From Thermaurantimonas aggregans (lineage in GTDB: Bacteria > Bacteroidota > Bacteroidia > Flavobacteriales > Schleiferiaceae), in NCBI RefSeq assembly GCF_003851885.1, contig NZ_BHZE01000024.1, positions 1-43,596 on the forward strand: 43,596 nt of DNA, in the 5' to 3' direction. The translations under genes and the position numbers were made by a program. Positions 17,020-25,290 of this stretch are shown here, piece by piece. The first letter of the stretch is position 1, and each line of letters begins with the position of its first letter. A model generated the notes under the pieces. The model was not told the origin of the DNA. It ran no database searches and was given only the letters and a program-made list of their open reading frames with translations.

Positions 17020-17570
17020 CGCAAGGTTTCGACGATGTGACGTATTTCCTGCCCTAAAAAGTGTGTAACCGGACCAGTGCTATCTATATTCGGCTGAGAG
17101 TGCACATAAGCTGTGCCTCGTAAAAAATGCTTAGTACTGTCGGTAACAAAAAATTGATAGTTTGTAGCTGTATTTCCATAAATCTCGTACAAAATCCCAA
17201 AAACGCGCCTTGTCGTATCAACATAAATCGTTTCAGCAATTCCGTCTGCCTTTACTCCGTGTTTAAAGGCAAATTCCTTCGCATCTCGCAGAAGTGTATC
17301 GAGATTTGACTTTACAGGTTTGTACGTGAGCTGAATAACCCCGTGAATGCTCTTGAATTCGATATCCTCCCAGCAGGGTTGACTTTGTTTAGCCGTAATG
17401 GTGGCCGATTGATTGTATTCAAAGGTGTACGGGCACGGCTGATTGTTGTATTCTTGGTAAATCGTATCTGGTAGAGAAATTCTGAAGTATCCCGTCGGTT
17501 TAGGCGTATAAGCTTCATTACACCCAAATAAAATCAAAATAATACCATAAAACTTAAGTGATTTTTTCAT
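17010..17570 (-). CDS. gldD: gliding motility lipoprotein GldD
   Basis: This 186-residue predicted lipoprotein has a signal with a lipobox ending at Cys17 (ILFGC). The PTGYFRISLPD opening after it, and its position directly after gldE, identify GldD. In Flavobacterium johnsoniae GldD is needed for gliding, and gld lipoproteins support the gliding and type IX secretion apparatus. The ATG overlaps the gldE stop by four bases, so the two are translationally coupled. Confidence 0.88.
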   Translation of the reverse strand: MKKSLKFYGIILILFGCNEAYTPKPTGYFRISLPDTIYQEYNNQPCPYTFEYNQSATITAKQSQPCWEDIEFKSIHGVIQLTYKPVKSNLDTLLRDAKEFAFKHGVKADGIAETIYVDTTRRVFGILYEIYGNTATNYQFFVTDSTKHFLRGTAYVHSQPNIDSTGPVTHFLGQEIRHIVETLRWK

Positions 17571-18883
17571 TCTGCGTGTTTTGTGACCTTCACCCTTCGA
17601 ATACGCCTTTTTTCAAAACTTTCCACTTTAAAAGTAAACGGCGGAAATTCAATTTCTTGATTAATGGAAGGGGTGTTTCCGACAATTTCAAGTATTAATC
17701 CACCCAGTGTCTCTGCATCGCCTTTTACATCGTCAAACATTTCGTCGTCCACATTCATGATTTTACAGAATTCACCGATTCCAGTTTTTCCTTCGAAAAT
17801 GTAATTATTTTCATCGATTTGAGTATAAACAGGCGATTCCATGTCGAATTCGTCATTGATTTCGCCCACCACTTCCTCAATTACATCTTCTAAAGTTACC
17901 AAGCCAGAGGTACCTCCATATTCGTCGATCACAATAGCTATGTGGATTTTCTTTTGTCGAAATTCCTGAAGTAGATCATCGATCTTTTTCGATTCTGGCA
18001 CAAAGTACGCAGGTCGTATTTTCGACTTCCAGTCGAAATCCACTTTGTCGATGTGCATCAAAATATCTTTGATATAGAGGATACCCGTGATGTGGTCGAG
18101 GTCAATTTCGTACACTGGCAGGCGAGAGTAGCCGGTGTTGCGTATTTCTTTGAGTACATCGGCAAATGAAGAAGTACATGAAACTCCGCAAATGTCCATA
18201 CGCGGGGTCATCACCTGCTTTACGGTAATGGTACCAAATCGCACAATTTCTTGATAAAGTGAGGTTTCTGACGAATCGTCATCAGCTGTAGTGATTTCAA
18301 GAGCCTGTGAAAGATCATCTACAGATATTTTTTCCGTGTATTTGCGCTTGAAATAGTTATCGAAAAAATCTGAAATTTTCAACAAAATATAAATTATTGG
18401 TTTGAAGACAAGTGTGAAAAATTGGATAGGTCCAATGAGATTTCGGCTGAGCTGAATTTTGAACTTTGTAGCTAAAATTTTTGGGACGATTTCCCCAAAA
18501 ATCAGAATCACTGACGTGATAGCAAACAACTCAAAGAGCAATTTGACATTTTCATTGCCCTGAAAATCAAACAATTGATCTGATAAGTAGGTGCTGAGAA
18601 TTACAATGCTAACGTTTACGAGATTATTACCAATTAAGATAGTTGCGAGAGTTTTCTTCTTATCGTCATAAATTTTGTAGAGCTTATTAGCAAGAGTCTT
18701 GTTGTAGACTTTTAAACTCTCTAAATCACTGATTTTCAAAGAAAAAATAGCAACCTCTGCCGATGAAAACAAAGCCGAAATTGCAAGCAGTAGCCACAAT
18801 ATGATTAGAGGAATCAACAGAGCAGGGGTGATTCCTTTGAAAAGTACAATTGCCTGAAGGTACGGGTCCGGATCTGCGTCCAA
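17567..18883 (-). CDS. gldE: gliding motility-associated protein GldE (CNNM/CBS/CorC-type membrane protein)
   Basis: This 438-residue protein has an N-terminal CNNM membrane domain of about four helices (residues 15-190), a pair of CBS domains (about 205-335, with VMTPRMDI and [15 protein letters not shown]), and a C-terminal CorC/HlyC domain (about 350-430). The domain order is that of the CorC or hemolysin-C family, but the position between ssb and gldD identifies GldE. It is thought to support GldD function; transport of divalent cations is possible from the family but not shown. Confidence 0.9.
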   Translation of the reverse strand: MDADPDPYLQAIVLFKGITPALLIPLIILWLLLAISALFSSAEVAIFSLKISDLESLKVYNKTLANKLYKIYDDKKKTLATILIGNNLVNVSIVILSTYLSDQLFDFQGNENVKLLFELFAITSVILIFGEIVPKILATKFKIQLSRNLIGPIQFFTLVFKPIIYILLKISDFFDNYFKRKYTEKISVDDLSQALEITTADDDSSETSLYQEIVRFGTITVKQVMTPRMDICGVSCTSSFADVLKEIRNTGYSRLPVYEIDLDHITGILYIKDILMHIDKVDFDWKSKIRPAYFVPESKKIDDLLQEFRQKKIHIAIVIDEYGGTSGLVTLEDVIEEVVGEINDEFDMESPVYTQIDENNYIFEGKTGIGEFCKIMNVDDEMFDDVKGDAETLGGLILEIVGNTPSINQEIEFPPFTFKVESFEKRRIRRVKVTKHAE

Positions 18884-18928
18884 ACGGTTTGAATTTTGGT
18901 TAGAATAAAGCCGAATACTTGACCGCCT

Positions 18929-19384
18929 TTAAAAAGGCAAATCATCGTTTTCCGGCTCTGAGGCAAAAGTAGTACTATCGTGTTTAATTTCTGTTACCTC
19001 TGGCGCCTCTTGCTGAATTGATGGGGCAGTAGGTGATGATTGAGCCGTACCTGATCTCGACGAGCCGAGCATTACCATGCTCAATCCCTCGATCTCAGTT
19101 GAGTATCTTTTTTGTCCATTCTCTTCCCAAGAGCGGGTTTTGAGTTTGCCTTCTATATAGACTTTATCGCCTTTCTTTAGGTATTTGTGAGCTGTGTCAG
19201 CGAGATTTCTCCAAAGGTTTACGGTGTGCCATTCGGTATTTTCAACTTTTTGTCCGTCTTTCATATAGCTTTCTGTGGTTGCAATGCGTAGTTTGGCTAC
19301 AGTGGCGTTATTCTCGAGCGTTTTATACTCAGGGTCAGCCCCCAAGTTGCCGATGATCATCACTTTGTTAAGAGAACCTGACAT
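18929..19384 (-). CDS. ssb: single-stranded DNA-binding protein
   Basis: This 151-residue protein has a complete OB-fold (residues 1-105: MSGSLNKVMIIGNLGADPE, then EWHTVNLW and YIEGKLKTRSW). A proline- and serine-rich linker and the acidic tip DDLPF, which recruits partner proteins, follow. It lies between mutY and gldE, the order often seen in flavobacteria. Confidence 0.95.
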   Translation of the reverse strand: MSGSLNKVMIIGNLGADPEYKTLENNATVAKLRIATTESYMKDGQKVENTEWHTVNLWRNLADTAHKYLKKGDKVYIEGKLKTRSWEENGQKRYSTEIEGLSMVMLGSSRSGTAQSSPTAPSIQQEAPEVTEIKHDSTTFASEPENDDLPF

Positions 19385-19431
19385 ATTTCTAAAAAATTTT
19401 TGTTACTTCTGCGAATATAGTTAAAACTTTT

Positions 19432-20475
19432 TTATTCGGATATTTTTGAAAAAAATTTTTGAAACGGAACGGGAAATCCCAAATCGTTGAGTTGATCTCT
19501 GTGCACAAATATGAGGGTATCTGGATTCTGTATCAAAGGTAATTTTTTTAAGGTAAAAATTCGAATATACAAGACTTGATGAGACAATATGTGTTTGATA
19601 TTGAATAGATTGAGATTATTTAGGTGTGTGTTTTCAAAATCCAAAGCGACTTTTTCGTCAAACGTGTCGATCAGTAGCGGCAGCTGATACAGATTTTTCC
19701 AGATGTCGCGAGTTCCTCTTTTCTGAACGGCTATTTTTCCATTATTGTCATAAAAGCCGTACAGCATGTATCGGTTTGTTTTTTTAGGTGCCGATTTTCT
19801 TACGGGCAAAACATTCCACTTTTGACCGGTGAATGCAAAACACTTTGACATAAGTGGGCATTCTGCACATTTTGGGTTTGAAGGTTTGCAGATAAGCGAG
19901 CCCAAATCCATTAACCCTTGATTAAAATGCGATGGGTTTTCACAGATTTTAACGAGTTGATCCGCAAGACTATAAAAGTGCGCTATACTTTTCGAATCGT
20001 TTACAGGGACATCAATTCCGAAAAATCTCGATAGAACTCTTTGTACATTCCCATCGACCAAAGGGGTGCGCTTTCCGAAGGCTATGGAAGCAATGGCGCC
20101 GGCCGTATATGGGCCTATGCCGGGCAGTTTCATTAATTCTTCTACGGTGTTTGGAAATTGACCCCCTCTGTTGGCTATGATTTTAGCCGTTTTATGCAGG
20201 TTGAGTGCACGTGAGTAGTAGCCAAGCCCCTGCCACATGCGCAGAATTTCATCTTCGGGTGCTGAAGCAAGCAATTGAACCTCAGGATATTTTTCAACAA
20301 ACCGGGCATAGTACCTCATGCCTTGTTCGATGCGCGTCTGCTGAAAGATGATTTCAGCCAACCAAACGTGATATGGACTAGGGTCTTTGCGCCAGGGCAA
20401 GGGTCTGTAGTGCTTTTTATACCAATTTTCAACCTGATATACAAAGAAGCGATAGGTTTCGAACAAAGGGGTCAT
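19432..20475 (-). CDS. mutY: A/G-specific adenine glycosylase
   Basis: This 347-residue DNA repair enzyme removes adenine mispaired with 8-oxoguanine. The helix-hairpin-helix region reads LPGIGPYTAGAIASIAFG, with the catalytic Asp in PLVDGNVQRVLSR and the general acid Glu41 in LAEIIFQQTR. The 4Fe-4S ligands follow as C-x6-C-x2-C-x5-C around residues 190-207. The C-terminal NUDIX-like domain that recognises 8-oxoG is present. It is divergent from the HU gene. Confidence 0.95.
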   Translation of the reverse strand: MTPLFETYRFFVYQVENWYKKHYRPLPWRKDPSPYHVWLAEIIFQQTRIEQGMRYYARFVEKYPEVQLLASAPEDEILRMWQGLGYYSRALNLHKTAKIIANRGGQFPNTVEELMKLPGIGPYTAGAIASIAFGKRTPLVDGNVQRVLSRFFGIDVPVNDSKSIAHFYSLADQLVKICENPSHFNQGLMDLGSLICKPSNPKCAECPLMSKCFAFTGQKWNVLPVRKSAPKKTNRYMLYGFYDNNGKIAVQKRGTRDIWKNLYQLPLLIDTFDEKVALDFENTHLNNLNLFNIKHILSHQVLYIRIFTLKKLPLIQNPDTLIFVHRDQLNDLGFPVPFQKFFSKISE

Positions 20476-20533
20476 TTTATTGTAATGCGGTGAATTAAAA
20501 TAAATTAATCATTTTTTAAATCATAGACTGCCA

Positions 20534-20541
20534 TATATTTG
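20534..20541 (+). promoter_or_regulatory. Bacteroidota -7 promoter motif for the HU gene
   Basis: TATATTTG matches TAnnTTTG and lies 45 bases before the HU ATG. No TTG is visible at the -33 spacing. Confidence 0.5.
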
Positions 20542-20586
20542 CAGCCCTTTAATCAAAAAACGCAACCAAATTAAAATCAACGCAAT

Positions 20587-20877
20587 ATGACAAAAGCAGA
20601 CCTTGTTAACAAAATTTCTGAGAAAACAGGAATGGAGAAAAATGATGTGCAAGCTGTGATTGAGCTTTTTATGAAAGAGATAAAAGAGGCTATGGAGCAA
20701 GGCAATGAAGTTTTCCTTCGCGGCTTTGGTAGCTTCATCATCAAGAGAAGAGCCCAAAAGACTGGCAGAAATATTTCTCAAAACACCACCATTACCATTC
20801 CTGCACACAATATTCCGGCTTTTAAGCCTGCCAAAGTATTTGTAGAAGCTATCAAGGAAAAAGTACCCGCTAAGTAA
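20587..20877 (+). CDS. HU-family DNA-binding protein
   Basis: This 96-residue histone-like protein has the standard HU/IHF fold. It opens MTKADLVNKISEKTGM; the DNA-binding arm segment FGSFIIKRRAQKTGRN leads to IPAHNIPAFKPAK at the end. It bends and compacts DNA. It faces mutY across a 111-base divergent gap and is followed 12 bases later by the TPR gene, so it probably leads the HU-TPR-COX24-like-RNase G run. Confidence 0.94.
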   Translation: MTKADLVNKISEKTGMEKNDVQAVIELFMKEIKEAMEQGNEVFLRGFGSFIIKRRAQKTGRNISQNTTITIPAHNIPAFKPAKVFVEAIKEKVPAK

Positions 20878-20889
20878 TAAAGCTGTACT

Positions 20890-21369
20890 GTGGCTAAAAA
20901 GAATCTGCTTATTTCCTTTACGGTAGTTTTACTGGCATCGGCTCTTCTTTACTTGGCACCAAGATATCCGGCGACGGAGAAAACATCTTCTGATAATCAA
21001 AATCAGGCTTCTACAAAAACAGATTCGCTTGATGCGATAGTCGATCAAGCCCTCGTAAATCTTCAAAAAGGGGAGGGCAGTCCGATGGAAAGCATCATGG
21101 CCATCAGAAGAGTGCTGGAAACTGACCCCAACCATCTGAAAGCCAATTTTACCCTCGGAGCGCTTTCGTTTAGCACTGGGCAGTACGATCGCGCTGTAGA
21201 ACGAATGAACAAAGTGCTCGAAATAGCGCCTGATACCGAAGAAGCCTATAAAATACTTGCCGATGCCCTACATAAGTCAGGAAAAAGCGATTCGGCCGAG
21301 ACAGTGATAAAAACATACTTAGCTAAATTCCCTGAAGGACAATTTGTCCAAGATTTCAAAAATTTTTAA
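20890..21369 (+). CDS. membrane-anchored TPR protein
   Basis: This 159-residue protein begins with a GTG at 20890. One N-terminal membrane helix (residues 5-23) is followed by a low-complexity linker and two to three TPR repeats (about residues 63-150, for example ANFTLGALSFSTGQYDRAVERMNKVLEIAP). TPRs bind other proteins; the partner is unknown. Only 12 bases separate it from HU, and a TPR protein between HU and RNase G is a familiar Bacteroidota arrangement. Confidence 0.8.
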   Translation: MAKKNLLISFTVVLLASALLYLAPRYPATEKTSSDNQNQASTKTDSLDAIVDQALVNLQKGEGSPMESIMAIRRVLETDPNHLKANFTLGALSFSTGQYDRAVERMNKVLEIAPDTEEAYKILADALHKSGKSDSAETVIKTYLAKFPEGQFVQDFKNF

Positions 21370-21389
21370 AAACCTTTAAAAACATTACT

Positions 21390-21482
21390 ATGCCCTGCGG
21401 AAAAAAGAGAAAAAGACACAAAATGGCGACTCACAAGCGCAAGAAAAGACTCAGAAAGAATCGCCACAAGAAGAAGAAGTAA
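21390..21482 (+). CDS. 30-residue basic protein, COX24/mS38-like candidate ribosomal protein
   Basis: This very short gene encodes 30 residues, starting MPCGKKRKRHKM and ending RKNRHKKKK, almost entirely Lys, Arg and His. The pattern KRKKRLRKNRHKK resembles the C-terminal COX24 domain found in mitochondrial mS38 and in the mycobacterial small ribosomal protein bS22. I therefore suggest a small ribosome-associated protein. The ATG is 20 bases after the TPR stop, and a 9-bp hairpin follows 32 bases after the TAA. The position between the TPR gene and RNase G fits a translation or RNA context. Confidence 0.7.
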   Translation: MPCGKKRKRHKMATHKRKKRLRKNRHKKKK

Positions 21483-21514
21483 TACAGAGCTAATCAACAA
21501 GCTAACACTGAGAA

Positions 21515-21535
21515 ATGCCTGAATTCGTTCAGGCA
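21515..21535 (+). terminator. hairpin with TTCG loop, probable terminator
   Basis: ATGCCTGAA (21515-21523) pairs with TTCAGGCAT (21528-21535) around the loop TTCG. It is followed by a weak T-rich stretch. It lies between the 30-residue protein gene and RNase G, so it would end or attenuate the HU operon transcript. Confidence 0.55.
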
Positions 21536-21603
21536 TCTTCTGTTTCTATCGAATGCATTACAGCATTGGGAGAAAAATCAATTAATCTCAAATCATTATT
21601 AAA

Positions 21604-23157
21604 GTGAGTACTGATCTATATATACACTCCCGTGCCGATGGAAGCCTGTCTATAGCTCTGATGCGTGACGGAAAACTCATAGAGCTTCACAACGAAAAGG
21701 ACGATACAGAGTTTAACGTAGGTGACATATATCTGGGCAAGGTAATGAGGCTAGTGCCCGGCCTGAATGCAGCCTTTGTAGAGGTAGGATACGAAAAGGA
21801 CGCCTTCTTGCACTATCACGACCTTGGACCACAGTTTCAGTCACTTAATAAATTTTTAAAGAGAACTCTTACCGGACGCCAACTATGGAACCTGGCAGAC
21901 TTCGAACGGGAAGAAGACATAAACAAAGACGGGAATATAGAAGACGTTCTGAAGCCAGGGCAACTTGTGCTCGTTCAGATTGCTAAAGAACCGATCTCGA
22001 CCAAAGGCCCTAGACTTAGCTCTGAGTTATCGATTGCTGGCCGCTTTTTGGTGCTAGTGCCGTTTACAGATAAAGTATCTGTTTCACAGAAAATTAAAGA
22101 TAAAGCCGAAAAGCAACGTCTTGTGGAGGAGGCTTCGGCAATACGCCCTCCGGGCTTTGGCATCATTGTTCGCACCGTAGCTGAAGGTAAAACCAAAGAA
22201 GAACTGAAGGCTGACCTCGACAACTTGATACGTCGATGGAGGCAGATGCACAAAAGAATCCCAAGCGTAAAACCGCCGGGTAGAGTGCTCAGGGAGCTTA
22301 ACATTGTATCTTCGGTGCTTCGCGATGTGCTCAACGACTCTTTTGAAAACATCATTGTAGATGACGAAAACTTCTACAATGAAATCATCAATTACCTTCA
22401 AGATATTGAGCCTGAAAAAAAAGAGCTTATAAAGCTCTACAAGGGCAAAATTCCAATGTTCGATCACTTCGGTATCGAACGGCAGATAAAGACTTCTTTT
22501 GGGCGATCAGTACCAGCTGGAAAAGGGGCTTACTTAATTATTGAGCACACAGAGGCCATGCACGTGATCGATGTCAATAGCGGCAATCGCACCAACAATG
22601 AAGAAGACCAAGAAGCCAATGCTCTTGCAGTCAATATGGTGGCTGCTGAAGAAGTAGCCCGTCAGCTACGCTTACGCGATATGGGCGGAATTATTGTAGT
22701 CGATTTTATCGACATGCACCGCAGCGAAAACAAAAAAGCCTTGTATGAAAAGCTGAAAGAAGAAATGGCTAAGGACAGGGCAAAACACAAGATCCTGCCA
22801 CCAAGCAAATTCGGACTCATCGAAATTACTCGCCAACGCGTGCGCCCAGAACTAAATATCAATACTAAAGAAGAAAATCCAGAAGCCTCTCCCGAAATTG
22901 AAGCCCCAATCGCGATAATTGACAAAATTGAGAAAAATCTAGAAGGTCTTGTTTCTACCAAAAACTTCAAGAAAGTAGAACTGCATGTTCACCCTTTTGT
23001 AGCAGCTTACATCAATCAAGGTTTTTGGCCTTGGCAGAAATTGTCATACAAGTGGAAAAAGAGCAATAAACTCAAGTCATTCACAGTGTTGCCTCGCGAT
23101 AGTTTTAAATTTTTGGAATTTCACTTCTATGACGAAAATGGCACATTGATCGAATAA
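21604..23157 (+). CDS. rng: ribonuclease E/G family protein
   Basis: This 517-residue RNA-processing nuclease starts with GTG at 21604. An S1-like RNA-binding region occupies residues 35-130 (GDIYLGKVMRLVPGLNAAFVEVG). The catalytic aspartates are in DVNSGNR and VVDFIDMHR, with EITRQRVRPEL closing the catalytic part. A C-terminal domain follows. The long RNase E scaffold tail is absent, so RNase G is the better label. The protein has no cysteine at all, so the CPxC zinc link described for E. coli RNase E cannot form. It is followed by a strong terminator. Confidence 0.9.
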   Translation: MSTDLYIHSRADGSLSIALMRDGKLIELHNEKDDTEFNVGDIYLGKVMRLVPGLNAAFVEVGYEKDAFLHYHDLGPQFQSLNKFLKRTLTGRQLWNLADFEREEDINKDGNIEDVLKPGQLVLVQIAKEPISTKGPRLSSELSIAGRFLVLVPFTDKVSVSQKIKDKAEKQRLVEEASAIRPPGFGIIVRTVAEGKTKEELKADLDNLIRRWRQMHKRIPSVKPPGRVLRELNIVSSVLRDVLNDSFENIIVDDENFYNEIINYLQDIEPEKKELIKLYKGKIPMFDHFGIERQIKTSFGRSVPAGKGAYLIIEHTEAMHVIDVNSGNRTNNEEDQEANALAVNMVAAEEVARQLRLRDMGGIIVVDFIDMHRSENKKALYEKLKEEMAKDRAKHKILPPSKFGLIEITRQRVRPELNINTKEENPEASPEIEAPIAIIDKIEKNLEGLVSTKNFKKVELHVHPFVAAYINQGFWPWQKLSYKWKKSNKLKSFTVLPRDSFKFLEFHFYDENGTLIE

Positions 23158-23161
23158 AGTA

Positions 23162-23193
23162 AAAAGCCGGCTAAATATTTAGCCGGCTTTTTT
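23162..23193 (+). terminator. strong Rho-independent terminator after RNase G
   Basis: AAAAGCCGGCTAAA pairs with TTTAGCCGGCTTTT with almost no loop, followed by more T residues. It begins four bases after the RNase G stop. Being nearly palindromic, it would work in either direction. Confidence 0.85.
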
Positions 23194-23218
23194 AGTTTCG
23201 TAAAAAAAGATCAACTGA

Positions 23219-23698
23219 ATGGATACAGAAGAGCTAAAAAAAATAAAAAAAAGCATAAATGCTTACTGCAGTTATCGAGAGCGTAGTTTGAATGAGGTTA
23301 AAAATTACATTAAAAAATTTCGCCTTGAACCTATTGATGAGGATAAAATAATCTGCGAATTGATTGAAAACGACATAGTAAATGACTATCGATATGCACA
23401 GATGTTTGTAAGCGGAAAATTTCGCATCAATGGATGGGGAAGAGAAAAAATCGCGTACAATCTTCAGCAGCAAGGAATACCTCAACATATCATCGAAATA
23501 GCTCTACAAGCGATAGACGAAGAAGACTATGAAAATGTAGCCCTAAAGCTCCTGAAGAAAAAACAAAAAGAATCAAAAAAAACTTCTTCTCCTTTCGAAA
23601 TCAGGAAGAAAATGTTTGCCTTTTTAAAATCCAGAGGCTTTGAATCTGAATTGATCAATGACTTATTAAACACACACTTTCGATTATTTGATATGTAG
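23219..23698 (+). CDS. recX: regulatory protein RecX
   Basis: This 159-residue helical protein fits RecX: CSYRERSLNEVKNYIKKF at about residues 17-35, then RYAQMFVSGKFRINGWGREKIAYNLQQQGI, then three-helix repeats to the end. RecX inhibits RecA filament growth. Its ATG is 25 bases after the RNase G terminator. The stop lies seven bases from the end of convergent queG. Confidence 0.85.
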   Translation: MDTEELKKIKKSINAYCSYRERSLNEVKNYIKKFRLEPIDEDKIICELIENDIVNDYRYAQMFVSGKFRINGWGREKIAYNLQQQGIPQHIIEIALQAIDEEDYENVALKLLKKKQKESKKTSSPFEIRKKMFAFLKSRGFESELINDLLNTHFRLFDM

Positions 23699-23705
23699 GG
23701 TATTT

Positions 23706-24653
23706 TCAAAGTGATTGAGTGTTCTCTTCACCTTTTACAGCAAAGTCAATATTTCTCTTAAGTCCCTGAAATTTTGTGCGCTTTACAGCCGATTTAGAAA
23801 ACAACTGGTCAAACAGCTCTTTTTCCATTTGCTCTATCACTTCATCTTTTGTCTGCTTTATAGCGCTTGATGGGTGGAATCGAGGTTCGCTGTGGGGCGT
23901 GGCGAAACGGTTCCATGGGCAGACATCCTGACATATGTCGCACCCAAAGATCCAGCCGTTCATTTTGTCTTGATATTCCTGCGGGAGCTCCTTTCTGTAT
24001 TCGATGGTAAGGTAGGAAATGCAGCGGTTGCTATCGATTATGTAAGGTTTTACGATGGCCTGAGTCGGACATGCATCAATACAGCGCGTGCAAGTACCGC
24101 AGTGGTCAGTTACTGGGTCATCAGCTTCGAGCGCAACATCGAGCAGAAGTGTGGCTAAAAAATAGAATGATCCCAATCCTTTGGTGAGCATGAGTGAGTG
24201 CTTACCTACCCAGCCGATGCCTGCTCTGCTTGCCCATGCCCTTTCAAGAACAGGGGCTGAGTCAACAAAAGTCTTAAAACCAATACTTCCAAATTTTTCT
24301 TGAACCTCTGCCATCAGCTGATGTAGCTTATCTTTTAATACCCGATGATAGTCTTCGCCGTAAGCGTATTTTGAAATTTTGTATTTCTCCAAAGAAAGAT
24401 TTTGGCTTGGGAAGTAGTTGTGCGAAAGCACGGCTATGGTTTTACACCCATCAAGCAATTTTCTTGGATCTAAACGTTTATCGAAGTGATTTTCCATCCA
24501 GAGCATTTCACCATGATAGCCTGCTTTAAGCCAGCGTTCTAGTCGAGGAGCTTCTTCAGTTAAAAACTCAGCTTTTGAAAAACGTACGTCGTTGAATCCG
24601 AGTTCAACTGCTCTTTTCTTCAAATAATTTTTGATATCTGAATTATAATACAC
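23706..24653 (-). CDS. queG: epoxyqueuosine reductase QueG
   Basis: This 315-residue enzyme reduces epoxyqueuosine to queuosine in tRNA, using cobalamin and two 4Fe-4S clusters. The cluster ligands are in CGTCTRCIDACP and CDICQDVCPWN (about residues 190-250). The N-terminal cobalamin-binding part has GYHGEMLWME and a SHNY segment. It is somewhat shorter than the E. coli protein because the C-terminal HEAT-like repeats are missing, as usual in Bacteroidota. folE at 5644-6330 could supply an early step of the same pathway. Confidence 0.93.
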   Translation of the reverse strand: MYYNSDIKNYLKKRAVELGFNDVRFSKAEFLTEEAPRLERWLKAGYHGEMLWMENHFDKRLDPRKLLDGCKTIAVLSHNYFPSQNLSLEKYKISKYAYGEDYHRVLKDKLHQLMAEVQEKFGSIGFKTFVDSAPVLERAWASRAGIGWVGKHSLMLTKGLGSFYFLATLLLDVALEADDPVTDHCGTCTRCIDACPTQAIVKPYIIDSNRCISYLTIEYRKELPQEYQDKMNGWIFGCDICQDVCPWNRFATPHSEPRFHPSSAIKQTKDEVIEQMEKELFDQLFSKSAVKRTKFQGLKRNIDFAVKGEENTQSL

Positions 24654-24780
24654 TGAAGTACAATATTAGAAAGATTTAAAAATTAAAAATAAAGTTTAAA
24701 AAGCAATCAAAAAAATACCGAAATATGGGTATTTACGTATTTGATTCAAAAAACTTCTTTTGATGTGTAGAAATAGTTGA

Positions 24781-25032
24781 ATGTTCATGGATTTCTCTCT
24801 GTTGCGAAGGTTTTCTCTAAGTACAGTATTTGGTTTCTGCTACTTACTGCTTTCATGCAATTCAGCCAACAGCAAGCAGACGAAGGCAGATAAAGATATT
24901 GAAAAATTAGAGGATTCAATTGCATACTCTATAAATCAGAACAACAAATTAAAAACTTATAAAATAGAAGGAAATCGAATAATCGTCCTAGATCCACAGG
25001 ATAAAATTCATATACATAATCAAAAAAACTAA
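24781..25032 (+). CDS. small predicted lipoprotein, uncharacterised
   Basis: This 83-residue protein has a signal peptide with a lipobox ending LLLSC near residue 26. A lysine- and asparagine-rich tail of about 57 residues contains a short beta segment (YKIEGNRIIVLDP). A second ATG at 24787 is also possible. I do not recognise a family. It is alone on its transcript: a hairpin and terminator follow at 25056-25116. Low complexity and small size leave some doubt, but the lipobox is good. Confidence 0.55.
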   Translation: MFMDFSLLRRFSLSTVFGFCYLLLSCNSANSKQTKADKDIEKLEDSIAYSINQNNKLKTYKIEGNRIIVLDPQDKIHIHNQKN

Positions 25033-25055
25033 AAATTAGGTTGTGGTTTGTTGAC

Positions 25056-25079
25056 GTGTCAGGCTTACACATCTGACAC
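25056..25079 (+). other. 7-bp hairpin upstream of the terminator
   Basis: GTGTCAG (25056-25062) pairs perfectly with CTGACAC (25073-25079), and GTT and AAC on either side could extend it after a three-base interruption. It lies five bases before the terminator stem, so the two hairpins form a tandem structure of about 60 bases. Confidence 0.5.
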
Positions 25080-25083
25080 AACG

Positions 25084-25116
25084 GCCCCGAAACGTGATGT
25101 GGAGGGGCTTTTTTTT
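25084..25116 (+). terminator. Rho-independent terminator after the small lipoprotein gene
   Basis: GCCCC (25084-25088) pairs with GGGGC (25104-25108), followed by eight T residues. The loop is 15 bases. It separates the lipoprotein gene from the helicase promoter. Confidence 0.65.
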
Positions 25117-25161
25117 CGAAGTTTAATAGCTCATTGATAATTACTACGATGCAGAAATAAC

Positions 25162-25169
25162 TACTTTTG
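25162..25169 (+). promoter_or_regulatory. Bacteroidota -7 promoter motif for the DEAD-box helicase
   Basis: TACTTTTG matches TAnnTTTG, 121 bases before the helicase ATG. That implies a 5' leader of about 110 bases, long for this window. A TTG lies 25 bases further upstream, slightly beyond the usual spacing. Confidence 0.45.
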
Positions 25170-25290
25170 CATCGCTGAGCAAGTTGCCTTTCCGACATCA
25201 AAGTTTTTTCAGATCACAGTTTTTGGGGTTTAAACAGCAGGGGTTGGCGGGTGATTTGCCCGAATATAACCCTAACTTATTATTGCATAC

